Assembly (NCBI RefSeq): GCF_024385605.1 | Contig: NZ_JANFOJ010000006.1 | Coordinates: forward strand, 124,001 to 188,000 | Length of the DNA: 64,000 nucleotides | Reading direction: 5' to 3' | Source: Sporolactobacillus sp. STSJ-5 | GTDB taxonomy: Bacteria; Bacillota; Bacilli; Bacillales; Sporolactobacillaceae | In this document: piece after piece, positions 1 through 7,450 of the stretch | Layout: each line of letters begins with the position of its first letter | Position numbering within the stretch: position 1 is the stretch's first letter | The notes under the pieces: generated by a model | Databases searched by the model: none | What the model saw: only the letters and a program-made list of their open reading frames with translations | What the model was told of the DNA's origin: nothing | Position numbers and translations under genes: made by a program

Positions 1-325
1 CTGTGATAATTTGACAGAGCATGAGATGAATATACGAACCACTGAGTGACGTTAGATAAACACCGGCCACCCAGATCAATGTACCGACAATGACTAACCG
101 TTTGCGGTGATGCTTCCCAGACAAGTAACCCCAAAACAGCGAGGAGAAGGCAGTCACCAGAATATTAACCGCTGAAACGACACCCATGGACGAGATCGGC
201 ACCTGCAAATCGTGTGATATGATTTTGAAAAGCGGCGGAAACAAACCAATAACAATATTGTCAAACGCCGCCAGACTGACATAGACGGATATAGCGTACA
301 CAGTCTTAAATTTCTGAAGTGACAT
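1..325 (-). CDS. MFS transporter, N-terminal part (cut by window edge)
   Basis: The minus strand opens with ATG at 325 after AAGGAGA, an 11-base gap, and stays open to the window edge (about 108 codons). The translation begins MSLQKFKTVYAISVYVS and shows hydrophobic stretches typical of the first membrane helices of a major facilitator transporter. The segment FWGYLSGKHHRKR matches the conserved loop between helices 2 and 3 (G-x-L-x-D/S-x-x-G-R-K/R-R). It is divergent from the glycosyltransferase at 500. The substrate cannot be told because the rest of the protein is outside the window. Confidence 0.75.
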   Translation of the reverse strand, partial: MSLQKFKTVYAISVYVSLAAFDNIVIGLFPPLFKIISHDLQVPISSMGVVSAVNILVTAFSSLFWGYLSGKHHRKRLVIVGTLIWVAGVYLTSLSGSYIHLMLCQIIT

Positions 326-403
326 ACAAACGTGATCTCCTTAAGTTTATGTTGCGTTATAGTAAGCTTTTTGTTACGATTGTTCAATAACTTCCAAAAA
401 AAA

Positions 404-432
404 TTGTTTCTTGTCCCAGTTTAGCATACAAT
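404..432 (+). promoter_or_regulatory. Predicted SigA promoter of the glycosyltransferase
   Basis: TTGTTT at 404-409 and TACAAT at 427-432 are separated by 17 bases. They lie in the intergenic gap about 70 bases upstream of the start at 500. Prediction by eye only. Confidence 0.45.
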
Positions 433-499
433 GTAAGGTAGACAGAAGAGACTGCTTATCTAGCGAGTCAGTCCAATTGTTAGAGAAAGGATATCTTCG

Positions 500-1669
500 A
501 TGATTAAAAATATACTCATCATATCTTCAAATTACACCGGACACGGCCACAAAAGTATTACAGAATCCCTTAGTGAAAAATTTGATATTGTTCCGGATGT
601 AAAGATTCATGTGGTTGATGGCTTTTCATTAGGCGGTAACACATTGCTCAGAGTCGGCAAAATGTACGGACCCATCACCAGAAATTCCGAACATCTCTGG
701 AAAGTCATTTGGGATATCACTTCCGTTAAGGTGCCATTTGTTAATCATTTGATTGAGATGAAAATTCGAACCAAATTTCTTGCTCTACTTGACAAAGTTA
801 AGCCTGATCTCATTCTGACCGTCCATCCGAATTTTAACGGTTCTATTCTCAATATTCTCGAAAAAAATGACATCCATATACCATTCGTCACACTGATCGC
901 CGATTTGATCAGCATTACACCGCTTTGGGCGGATGCTCGTGCCGATTATGTGATCAGCCCGACACAAGAAGCCAAGGATAAATGTATTGAATTTGGTGTG
1001 CCGGCTGAAAAGATTAAAGTGTTTGGGTTCCCTGTGCGCGAACGCTTCTATAACCACGCTCAGAAAGATGCCGAACATTATGCACCGAACAAACCATTGA
1101 ATTGCTTGCTCATGAGCGGCGGCGAAGGCGTTGGCAATATGGGCAAAATGGCCAAAACATTGATCGAAACTTTTGGTTTCAACATTACCATTGTTGCCGG
1201 AAGAAACGAAAAATTACAAGCACATCTCCAAAAAACTTTGGGTAAAAAATACGGTGACAAAGTCAAAATCTACGGATTCACACGAAATATCCAAGACTTG
1301 ATTGCAAATTCCGATATCGCATTTATTCGGAGCAGCCCAAATGTCATGATGGAAGCTGTTTCCTGCAACACGCCAATCGTGATTACCGGAGCTCTTCCCG
1401 GACAAGAAGCAGGAAATCCAAGATTTGCTGAAAAATATCATTTGGCAATTACATGCGATTCAATGGGCAATCTTGTTCCGACAATTAATGAACTGTTGGA
1501 TAACAACGTCGCGATGCTGAAAGAAATTAAGAAATCACAGCAGCAGTACGTTGATCCGCAAATTCCGGAAAACATCGTTAACTTTATTTTGAAGATCCCA
1601 AATAAAGAACTCCAGCCGGCCGGCGTGGCGCGCGATGTATCGTTTAATAACATTAATTACGAATCTTAA
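500..1669 (+). CDS. MGDG synthase/UgtP-like lipid glycosyltransferase
   Basis: This is a 389-residue GT28-type glycosyltransferase. The N-terminus (IISSNYTGHGHKSITESL) matches the MGDG-synthase domain that binds diacylglycerol acceptors, and the C-terminal half carries the donor-binding region (LMSGGEGVGNMGKM near residue 205, then MMEAVSCNTPIVITGALPGQE near residue 290). The length fits processive diacylglycerol beta-glucosyltransferases such as UgtP of Bacillus. It would work at the cytoplasmic face of the membrane, adding UDP-sugar to diacylglycerol to make glycolipids, possibly the lipoteichoic acid anchor. The ATG follows AAAGGAT. It forms its own unit, with a hairpin just downstream. 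The sugar and the number of additions cannot be read from sequence; a role as UgtP proper is inference. Confidence 0.8.
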   Translation: MIKNILIISSNYTGHGHKSITESLSEKFDIVPDVKIHVVDGFSLGGNTLLRVGKMYGPITRNSEHLWKVIWDITSVKVPFVNHLIEMKIRTKFLALLDKVKPDLILTVHPNFNGSILNILEKNDIHIPFVTLIADLISITPLWADARADYVISPTQEAKDKCIEFGVPAEKIKVFGFPVRERFYNHAQKDAEHYAPNKPLNCLLMSGGEGVGNMGKMAKTLIETFGFNITIVAGRNEKLQAHLQKTLGKKYGDKVKIYGFTRNIQDLIANSDIAFIRSSPNVMMEAVSCNTPIVITGALPGQEAGNPRFAEKYHLAITCDSMGNLVPTINELLDNNVAMLKEIKKSQQQYVDPQIPENIVNFILKIPNKELQPAGVARDVSFNNINYES

Positions 1670-1679
1670 CCTTTTTATA

Positions 1680-1722
1680 CTAGCGATGGAAAACCCAAGC
1701 GGTTTTTTATCGCTTTTTTTAT
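1680..1722 (+). terminator. Rho-independent terminator after glycosyltransferase
   Basis: An imperfect stem pairs AGCGATGGAAAACC with GGTTTTTTATCGCT and runs into a T tract, 13 bases after the stop codon at 1669. Confidence 0.7.
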
Positions 1723-1769
1723 TTATTTCTTGCCAAAGCGCGTCAATGTAAAAAATTTCGCATTAGCTG

Positions 1770-1775
1770 TATAAT
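1770..1775 (+). promoter_or_regulatory. Predicted -10 box of the DUF2271-apbE operon
   Basis: TATAAT preceded directly by TG, about 60 bases before the first gene. No good -35 is visible, so this may be a TG-assisted promoter. Confidence 0.4.
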
Positions 1776-1835
1776 AATGAAAGAAACTTTCTATTCTGTT
1801 AAGCGAATAAATTTTGAACATTGGGAGTGAGATCA

Positions 1836-2552
1836 ACGAAAAAAATATTAGCTCCTGTCATTGGTACATTAGGCGCCGGCGTTATCATTGTTTCAGGCAT
1901 GTCCCAATTTGCTCATGCTGATAACCCCTTTTCTTTGTCCCAGCCTTCTTCCGACAGCTCAACCTCATCTGTCTCGTCATCTGACACTTCTGCAGTCCAT
2001 GTCCCTGATGTAAAAACGCTCGGTCTTGTCGCTATAAACTATCGACTGTTTCACTTGGATCAGTTGGCAAGCAATCAGATCGCCTTCTGGATCGAAGATG
2101 AAAAAGGCCATTATGTTAAAACGCTGCGTGCCTCAAGCTTCACAGCAGGCGGAGGCTATAAAATGCGGGCTGAGGCATTGCCGGAGTGGCGCAAGGCATC
2201 AAACTGGGCCCATGCGTCCAAATCCGAAGTCAATCAAGTCAAACTTCCGGAACAAGACGCCGGTAACCATACTGTATATTGGGATTGTACCGACGCCGCG
2301 GGAAAGGCGGTAAAACCCGGCACCTACGTCTACAAAGCTGAAGGCAACATTTACTGGCAGAACCGAGTCGTGTTCACCGGAAAAATTACCATTGGCAAAG
2401 ACAACACACAATCGACCGCTCAGGCCGTTTACAAACCATCCGGCGCAAAATCACACGGTGTTCTCCTAGATCATGTACGTGCAGGATTTAATACTGGCAA
2501 AAGTATTGCTTCGGTCAAACAAGATCCAACGACAAGTACACAAGGATCGTAA
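1836..2552 (+). CDS. Exported DUF2271 protein of a flavinylation cluster (probable ACG start)
   Basis: About 238 residues. A signal peptide (KKILAPVIGTLGAGVIIVSG, cleavage likely after AHA) is followed by a Ser/Thr-rich linker and then a DUF2271 domain (residues ~70-190: FWIEDEKGHYVKTLRAS, WDCTDAAGKAVKPGTY). In other bacteria DUF2271 genes sit beside apbE and membrane redox proteins, as here, so it is probably an extracytoplasmic redox or structural partner. I see no classical FMN-attachment motif (D-x-x-S/T-G-A-T). Start choice is odd. An SD-like GGGAGTGA at 1823-1830 sits 8 bases before ACG (1836), which would begin exactly at the Lys-rich signal peptide. The in-frame TTG at 1821 and GTG at 1827 overlap the SD and have none of their own. 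The stop is 2 bases before apbE. Confidence 0.75.
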   Translation, partial: TKKILAPVIGTLGAGVIIVSGMSQFAHADNPFSLSQPSSDSSTSSVSSSDTSAVHVPDVKTLGLVAINYRLFHLDQLASNQIAFWIEDEKGHYVKTLRASSFTAGGGYKMRAEALPEWRKASNWAHASKSEVNQVKLPEQDAGNHTVYWDCTDAAGKAVKPGTYVYKAEGNIYWQNRVVFTGKITIGKDNTQSTAQAVYKPSGAKSHGVLLDHVRAGFNTGKSIASVKQDPTTSTQGS

Positions 2553-2554
2553 TT

Positions 2555-3511
2555 TTGCCTGAATTTCACAGTTTTCATATGAATACTCAGGTACATATCT
2601 CTGGATTAAACGCGCCGGACGCGTCTAGAGTTTTTAAACGAATGACCGAGACAGAAGAACAATTTTCCAGATTTCTAACGAGCAGTGAGCTTTATCGGGT
2701 AAATCAGAGCGCTGATATGCCTGTAACCGTATCTCCGCGATTTGCCGAACTGCTATTTGAAGCACTGCGTTTCTATTCGGAAACAGATGGTATCTTTGAT
2801 CCGTTTCTCGGCCGCCTTATCCAAGAACTTGGCTATGATCGTTCATTTGATGAAATCGATCGTTTACATGCTCAGCGTACCCGTTGTGTTATTTCTTCCC
2901 CAATCCAAGCAGCTTCTTTTGAATTTGATCTTGAACAGCGGAGCGTAACACCGCATTCAGGCTGTACTTTGGATTTCGGTGGTATTGCAAAAGGCTGGGC
3001 AGTACAAAAATCGGCCTTGGCTCTTATTCATGATGGTCGCTCGAAAGGATTAATCAATGCCGGCGGCGATATCATGGGCTGGTCCGACAAGCAACCATGG
3101 GTCATCAACATTGCCCACCCTTTTTCCGATGACCAAATCATTGGGAAACTTACTGTCAAAGACCGTCGCTTCGGCATCGCTACGAGCAGCAAAATCAAAC
3201 GCAGTTGGAGCGACGGGAAGCACCGGCTTCATCATCTTATTGATCCACGAACCGCCTTGCCCTCAGAATCGGATATTATTCAGGCAACTGTTGTGGGGCC
3301 GGAACTCCTGCCATGCGAAATCTATGCAAAATGCCTCCTGATTATGGACAGCCGTGAGGGACCCGAATGGTTCGAGGCGAAGCGTCCGGATCTTGCCTAC
3401 CTGTTCATTAAAAAGGATGGTCAATTAACCATCTCATCCAATTTGAAGAATTTGTGCAGCTATAAAAATTTCCCAGAAAAAATATCCTTTCCACCAAATA
3501 AGGAGAGATGA
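2555..3511 (+). CDS. apbE: ApbE-type FAD:protein FMN transferase
   Basis: 318 residues. It would attach FMN from FAD covalently to Thr/Ser of target proteins, using Mg2+. Family hallmarks are present: LDFGGIAKGWAV (~residue 140), NAGGD (~170) and HHLIDPRTALP (~228). The start is TTG at 2555, 7 bases after AAGGAT, inside the operon. Unlike most Gram-positive ApbE proteins it begins directly in the catalytic domain (PEFHSFHMNTQV), with no signal peptide and no lipobox Cys. It therefore looks cytoplasmic although both neighbours are exported or membrane proteins. The family assignment is firm; the target protein is unknown. Confidence 0.9.
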   Translation: MPEFHSFHMNTQVHISGLNAPDASRVFKRMTETEEQFSRFLTSSELYRVNQSADMPVTVSPRFAELLFEALRFYSETDGIFDPFLGRLIQELGYDRSFDEIDRLHAQRTRCVISSPIQAASFEFDLEQRSVTPHSGCTLDFGGIAKGWAVQKSALALIHDGRSKGLINAGGDIMGWSDKQPWVINIAHPFSDDQIIGKLTVKDRRFGIATSSKIKRSWSDGKHRLHHLIDPRTALPSESDIIQATVVGPELLPCEIYAKCLLIMDSREGPEWFEAKRPDLAYLFIKKDGQLTISSNLKNLCSYKNFPEKISFPPNKER

Positions 3512-3514
3512 ACT

Positions 3515-4198
3515 GTGGACCAAAAGCATAAGGTTTTAAAGTGGACCGTTGGATTTTCATTGATGATCATCATCAGCTTATTTATTGAATTCGAACGCCG
3601 GACAGGCTTTTTATCTGCGCATGCACCGACCTGGCTCATTGTCCGCGTGCTCGGCATCAGTGCGTACCTGCTCCTTTTCTGCGGCATATGCTTAGGTATT
3701 ATGGCCGGCATGCCCATTTGGAGAGGAAGAAAAAAAGCTCGCGACCTGCTTTTAAGCATACATTTTTTCTTCAACACAACCGGCGTATTTGTTGCCATGC
3801 TGCATCCGCTGCTCCTGATCATTGATCCCTATGTTCCTTTCTCTTGGATGCAGCTGCTTGTTCCTTTCACAGCACCGCGTGAGCCGTTTCTTTACGGACT
3901 CGGAACACTCACACTTTATGGATTGCTGTTCGTACTTCTGACGACTGACCTGAAAGAGAAAATGCCGAGAAAAATCTGGCATAGTTTCCATCTGATTGCG
4001 TATCTGCTTTTTCTGCTGGCGCTCACCCATGGCATCATGGGAGGAACGGATTCTAAAAACATACTGATCTTTTCCATGTACGTCCTCACGTTCTTAGTTG
4101 TTATGGTGCTCATGGTTGCGCAAATCCAGATGATGAGTGCTATAAAGAAAAGAGCCTTGCGAAAGCAACATGCCGCCCAAAGCAGCATGCATCAATAA
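3515..4198 (+). CDS. Ferric-reductase-like transmembrane protein
   Basis: 227 residues with about six hydrophobic helices. His residues sit where ferric-reductase-like proteins bind haem b: LLSIHFFFNTTG and AMLHPLL (~residues 85-105), then WHSFHLIAYLLFLLALTHG (~155-175). The start is GTG 9 bases after GGAG, 4 bases from the apbE stop. Together with DUF2271 and ApbE this suggests a small electron-transfer chain across the membrane, with haem passing electrons to a flavinylated partner. Electron donor and acceptor are not encoded nearby. The family is clear; the role is inference from context. Confidence 0.75.
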   Translation: MDQKHKVLKWTVGFSLMIIISLFIEFERRTGFLSAHAPTWLIVRVLGISAYLLLFCGICLGIMAGMPIWRGRKKARDLLLSIHFFFNTTGVFVAMLHPLLLIIDPYVPFSWMQLLVPFTAPREPFLYGLGTLTLYGLLFVLLTTDLKEKMPRKIWHSFHLIAYLLFLLALTHGIMGGTDSKNILIFSMYVLTFLVVMVLMVAQIQMMSAIKKRALRKQHAAQSSMHQ

Positions 4199-4218
4199 TT
4201 GTTGGAGTGTGGTCTCTG

Positions 4219-4854
4219 GTGGAACATTATCTGCTTTTTATTATTGTCTCTATTTTTTTGATTCTGCTCCCCGGACCGGACATGGCGCTTGCCACACGGA
4301 ATACACTGCTTTACGGTCGATCAGTCGGCTTAAGTACTATTACCGGGACGTCTCATGCACTTTTCATTCATACGACCGCGGCAGCACTCGGTCTGTCCGC
4401 CCTACTTGTCCAATCCGCTTTTTTCTTTTCCATTTTCAAATACATCGGCGCATTGTATTTGGCTTATCTTGGCATACGAACATTATTTAGTCTTAGAAAT
4501 CAGACCGCAACGCAAATGAATGGACAATCTGTGCTTTCGAAAAAATACCTTTCAAAAAAAATGGGCTACTTCCAAGGATTTCTCACCAATTTGACCAATC
4601 CTAAAGTCGTCGTTTTCTTTTTGACGTTTTTGCCTCAATTTGTTCGGCCGGACAATCACTCAATTGTCCCCTTTTTTATACTTGGAATAACGCACATCCT
4701 CATCAATTTTCTCTTGTTCAGTACCTATGTGTTCCTCATCGGAGCATTCAATCAATGGCTGCAGAAACCTTCAGTCCAATTTATGCTCCAAAGTGTGACC
4801 GGTTCAATCCTAATTGGGTTCGGCATCCATCTTGCACTGTGGGCTCAGAGATAA
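4219..4854 (+). CDS. LysE/RhtB-family amino-acid exporter
   Basis: About 211 residues with six hydrophobic segments. The N-terminal LILLPGPDMALATRNTL is the LysE-family signature, followed by SALFFHT-like and KYIGALYLAYLGIRTL regions. Such proteins export amino acids or related compounds. I prefer GTG at 4219 (MEHYLLF) because a GGAG lies 11 bases upstream; GTG at 4207 would overlap that SD. It follows the flavinylation genes by about 20 bases and may be co-transcribed, but no functional link is evident. The substrate is not predictable. Confidence 0.8.
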   Translation: MEHYLLFIIVSIFLILLPGPDMALATRNTLLYGRSVGLSTITGTSHALFIHTTAAALGLSALLVQSAFFFSIFKYIGALYLAYLGIRTLFSLRNQTATQMNGQSVLSKKYLSKKMGYFQGFLTNLTNPKVVVFFLTFLPQFVRPDNHSIVPFFILGITHILINFLLFSTYVFLIGAFNQWLQKPSVQFMLQSVTGSILIGFGIHLALWAQR

Positions 4855-4945
4855 AATCGATAACAATTACTAATTTGAGAACGAATTGTCGTTCCATTCT
4901 TTCCATTTTGGAAGCTGAGAGTTACATAGAATTTATGTCTGAATA

Positions 4946-4985
4946 AGAAAAACCGGCAGAAAGGAAACGTCCTTTCTGCCGATTT
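4946..4985 (-). terminator. Terminator of rlmN
   Basis: Perfect 11-bp stem (CGGCAGAAAGG with CCTTTCTGCCG, loop of 6). On the minus strand it is followed by GTTTTTCTT, so it ends rlmN. It may also stop the convergent LysE gene. Confidence 0.85.
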
Positions 4986-5000
4986 AGTACTCTTTGAGCC

Positions 5001-6074
5001 TTATCGCTTAACCACGCGTTCTTTCTTGATCTGCTTACTGCGCAATTGACCGCAGGCGGCGTCAATGTCCGTACCGAATTCTTTACGAACAACGGCGTTT
5101 ATGCCTCGCTTTTTCAACGTTTCATAGAAGGCAACCACAGCGTCTTTCTCACTCCGTTGGTATTCCGAATGTTCTTCGACCGGATTGTAGGGAATCAGGT
5201 TGACGTACGCCAGATGACGTTTCTTTTCGAGCAGTTTGGCAAGCTGCAGAGCTTCTTCTTTGTGATCATTAATGTCTTTAAGCATAATATATTCAAACGT
5301 GATACGCCTATTGGTTTTTTCTAAATAATAGTCGACAGCTTCCATCAACTTTTCAATCGGATAGGCACGATTAATTTTCATGATTCTACTGCGCAGTTCG
5401 TTATTTGGTGCATGCAGCGAAATGGCCAGATTAATTTGCCAGTCAATATCGGCAAATTCATAGATTTTCGGTACAATACCGCTGGTTGAAACGGTAATAT
5501 GGCGCGCACCAATGGCGAGACCTTTGCCATCGTTAATAATCTTGAGGAAATCCATAACCGGTTCAAAATTATCAAATGGTTCACCTATGCCCATGACAAC
5601 AATATGACTGACACGTTCATCTTTCTCACGTGCATCAAGGCTTTGCTGAATTTTAACCAACTGCTCCACCATTTCCCCGCTTGTAAGGTCACGGTTTTTC
5701 TTCAACAATCCGCTCGCACAAAAGCTGCACCCGATGTTGCAGCCCACCTGAGATGTGACACAGACGGATAGTCCATATTCATGCGGCATCAAAACGGTCT
5801 CAATTAAATTACCATCAGAAAGCTTGAACAGAAATTTTGTCGTTCCGTCCTTCGCTTTCTGCTCAATCTGCGTTTCCAGTGTTCCCATAACGAAATGGTT
5901 CTCAAGCAGCTGAATTGTCTTTTTGGAGAGATTGGTCATTTTCTCAAAATCATCGACACGTTTGACATAGATCCAATCCCAAATTTGTGCGGCTCTGAAT
6001 TTTTTCTCGCCTTGACTCACCAGCCAGCCTGTTAATTTATCCAATGTTAATCCATAAATGGACGTTATGCTCAT
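5001..6074 (-). CDS. rlmN: Dual-specificity 23S rRNA A2503 / tRNA A37 methyltransferase RlmN
   Basis: 357 residues, the usual length. This radical-SAM enzyme makes 2-methyladenosine at 23S rRNA A2503 and in some tRNAs. The 4Fe-4S motif CxxxCxxC is seen in [14 protein letters not shown] (~residue 112). [13 protein letters not shown] is the family's GEP motif, and a Cys in DAACGQLR near the C-terminus matches the methyl-carrier Cys. The N-terminal accessory domain ([15 protein letters not shown]) is complete. It is a single-gene unit with its own terminator. Confidence 0.95.
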   Translation of the reverse strand: MSITSIYGLTLDKLTGWLVSQGEKKFRAAQIWDWIYVKRVDDFEKMTNLSKKTIQLLENHFVMGTLETQIEQKAKDGTTKFLFKLSDGNLIETVLMPHEYGLSVCVTSQVGCNIGCSFCASGLLKKNRDLTSGEMVEQLVKIQQSLDAREKDERVSHIVVMGIGEPFDNFEPVMDFLKIINDGKGLAIGARHITVSTSGIVPKIYEFADIDWQINLAISLHAPNNELRSRIMKINRAYPIEKLMEAVDYYLEKTNRRITFEYIMLKDINDHKEEALQLAKLLEKKRHLAYVNLIPYNPVEEHSEYQRSEKDAVVAFYETLKKRGINAVVRKEFGTDIDAACGQLRSKQIKKERVVKR

Positions 6075-6157
6075 ATAAAATACCTCTTTTTAAAGATTGC
6101 GTGATGCTTCAATCATACTGAATTCGTGACGATCGTGCAAGGAGCGATACCTGTAAA

Positions 6158-6188
6158 AGAAAAGGCAGAGCGCTCCCGCCCTGCCTTA
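6158..6188 (-). terminator. Terminator of AI-2E-family permease gene
   Basis: AAGGCAG pairs with CTGCCTT around a GC-rich inner region; on the minus strand it is followed by TTCTTTT, just after the gene ending at 6202. Confidence 0.7.
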
Positions 6189-6201
6189 TTGGGTCTATCA
6201 T

Positions 6202-7239
6202 TTATTTTTTTGATCGGTTCAACGACAGTTTTTTGATTGGTTTTTTGTATTCAACACCGAGCACATCAATAAGAAAGACAAAGACCGGCAGACCGACAAT
6301 AAGTCCCCAGATGCCAAAGAAATGTTCGGAAAAGATTAGGACAACAAACGTGTAGAAAACCGGGAGTTCCGTTTTCGCTGACATCAGCTTAGGATTCAGT
6401 ACATAAGCTTCGACCGTATGCACAGCAAGAATCGTCAGCACCATATAAATAACATCCTGTATTCCACCGATCGTATAGCCAATCATACAAAGCGGAATCA
6501 GCGAGATGACAACGCCGGCAACCGGAATCAGACTCAAAACAAAAACCATCAGAATCAAACTGAACAGCTGCGGGAAATGCAGCAACGCAAGAATAATCGC
6601 TGTAATGGCCGTATTGACAAGTGCGATGACAAATTGAGCTTCAATCACCTTGCCGAAGGTCTGTACGAAACGAGACCCGAAGAAAGCAACCTCATCATAT
6701 AGGAACCCGATTTTACTCGTTTTAAATCCTCTTGAGAACTTAAGCAGCCGCTCTTTTTCCAGAGAAAAGAACAGGCTGAGCAGCAATGCCAGAAACAGGT
6801 CGATCGTAAATGAACCAAAGGAAGAAAACGAATCAATCAGAAATTTGACACCCGATTTCAGATAGGATTCGACATTATACTTTTGCAGCTGATCCAAGAA
6901 CGCATTGACCACGACAGATCCGCGAAATTCCTTAATTGTCTTCATGATCGAGTCAAACAGCTGTACCGTCTGATCGGCAATAATTGGTAAGTAAATGGTC
7001 AGTGCCGCATAGATGCCTAGCGCAATTAACAAATAAAGAACAATGACCACAAACCGTCTGGGCAATTTCAATTTTTGGTGGACAAAGGTTTCTAAACGGT
7101 CCACAAGAAAACAAAAGATAAATGTAAGCAAGAGCAAATCAATCAAACTTCGACACAGGTAAATAATAAATACCAGCAGAGCAAAAATAAGGACGCGTCT
7201 GACTGATTGTTTTTGCAAATAGCCGATCAGTAAATTCAT
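6202..7239 (-). CDS. AI-2E family transporter (PerM/YtvI-like permease)
   Basis: 345 residues with about seven to eight hydrophobic helices, arranged as in the AI-2E transporter/PerM family: two to three helices, a long soluble loop (~residues 95-150), then the conserved block LILMVFVLSLIPVAGVVISL and the C-terminal IFSEHFFGIWGLIVGLPV. Members have been linked to autoinducer-2 export or to Na+/Li+-H+ antiport, so the substrate is open. The ATG is 10 bases after AAGGA. It is a single-gene unit. Confidence 0.85.
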   Translation of the reverse strand: MNLLIGYLQKQSVRRVLIFALLVFIIYLCRSLIDLLLLTFIFCFLVDRLETFVHQKLKLPRRFVVIVLYLLIALGIYAALTIYLPIIADQTVQLFDSIMKTIKEFRGSVVVNAFLDQLQKYNVESYLKSGVKFLIDSFSSFGSFTIDLFLALLLSLFFSLEKERLLKFSRGFKTSKIGFLYDEVAFFGSRFVQTFGKVIEAQFVIALVNTAITAIILALLHFPQLFSLILMVFVLSLIPVAGVVISLIPLCMIGYTIGGIQDVIYMVLTILAVHTVEAYVLNPKLMSAKTELPVFYTFVVLIFSEHFFGIWGLIVGLPVFVFLIDVLGVEYKKPIKKLSLNRSKK

Positions 7240-7394
7240 AGTTTCTGTTTCCTTTTCTCCTTTTATTCCTGCCCCAAATGTATATCTAGTATTAGGAACA
7301 GATTATATTTTCATTTTAGTGTTTTTCTAGTGCAGATGCAAAGGATAATCTGTTTCAACCATATATTTACATCCGGCAAGAAAAAAAGTTTCAA

Positions 7395-7437
7395 TAAAAA
7401 AGGTGTCCAAACAGCTGAAAAAGCCGTGGGCACCTGT
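7395..7437 (-). terminator. Terminator of first GW-repeat protein
   Basis: On the minus strand AGGTGCCCACGGC and GCTGTTTGGACACCT form a stem followed by TTTTTTATT, 14 bases after the stop at 7451. Confidence 0.75.
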
Positions 7438-7450
7438 CTCATCCTTTTAT

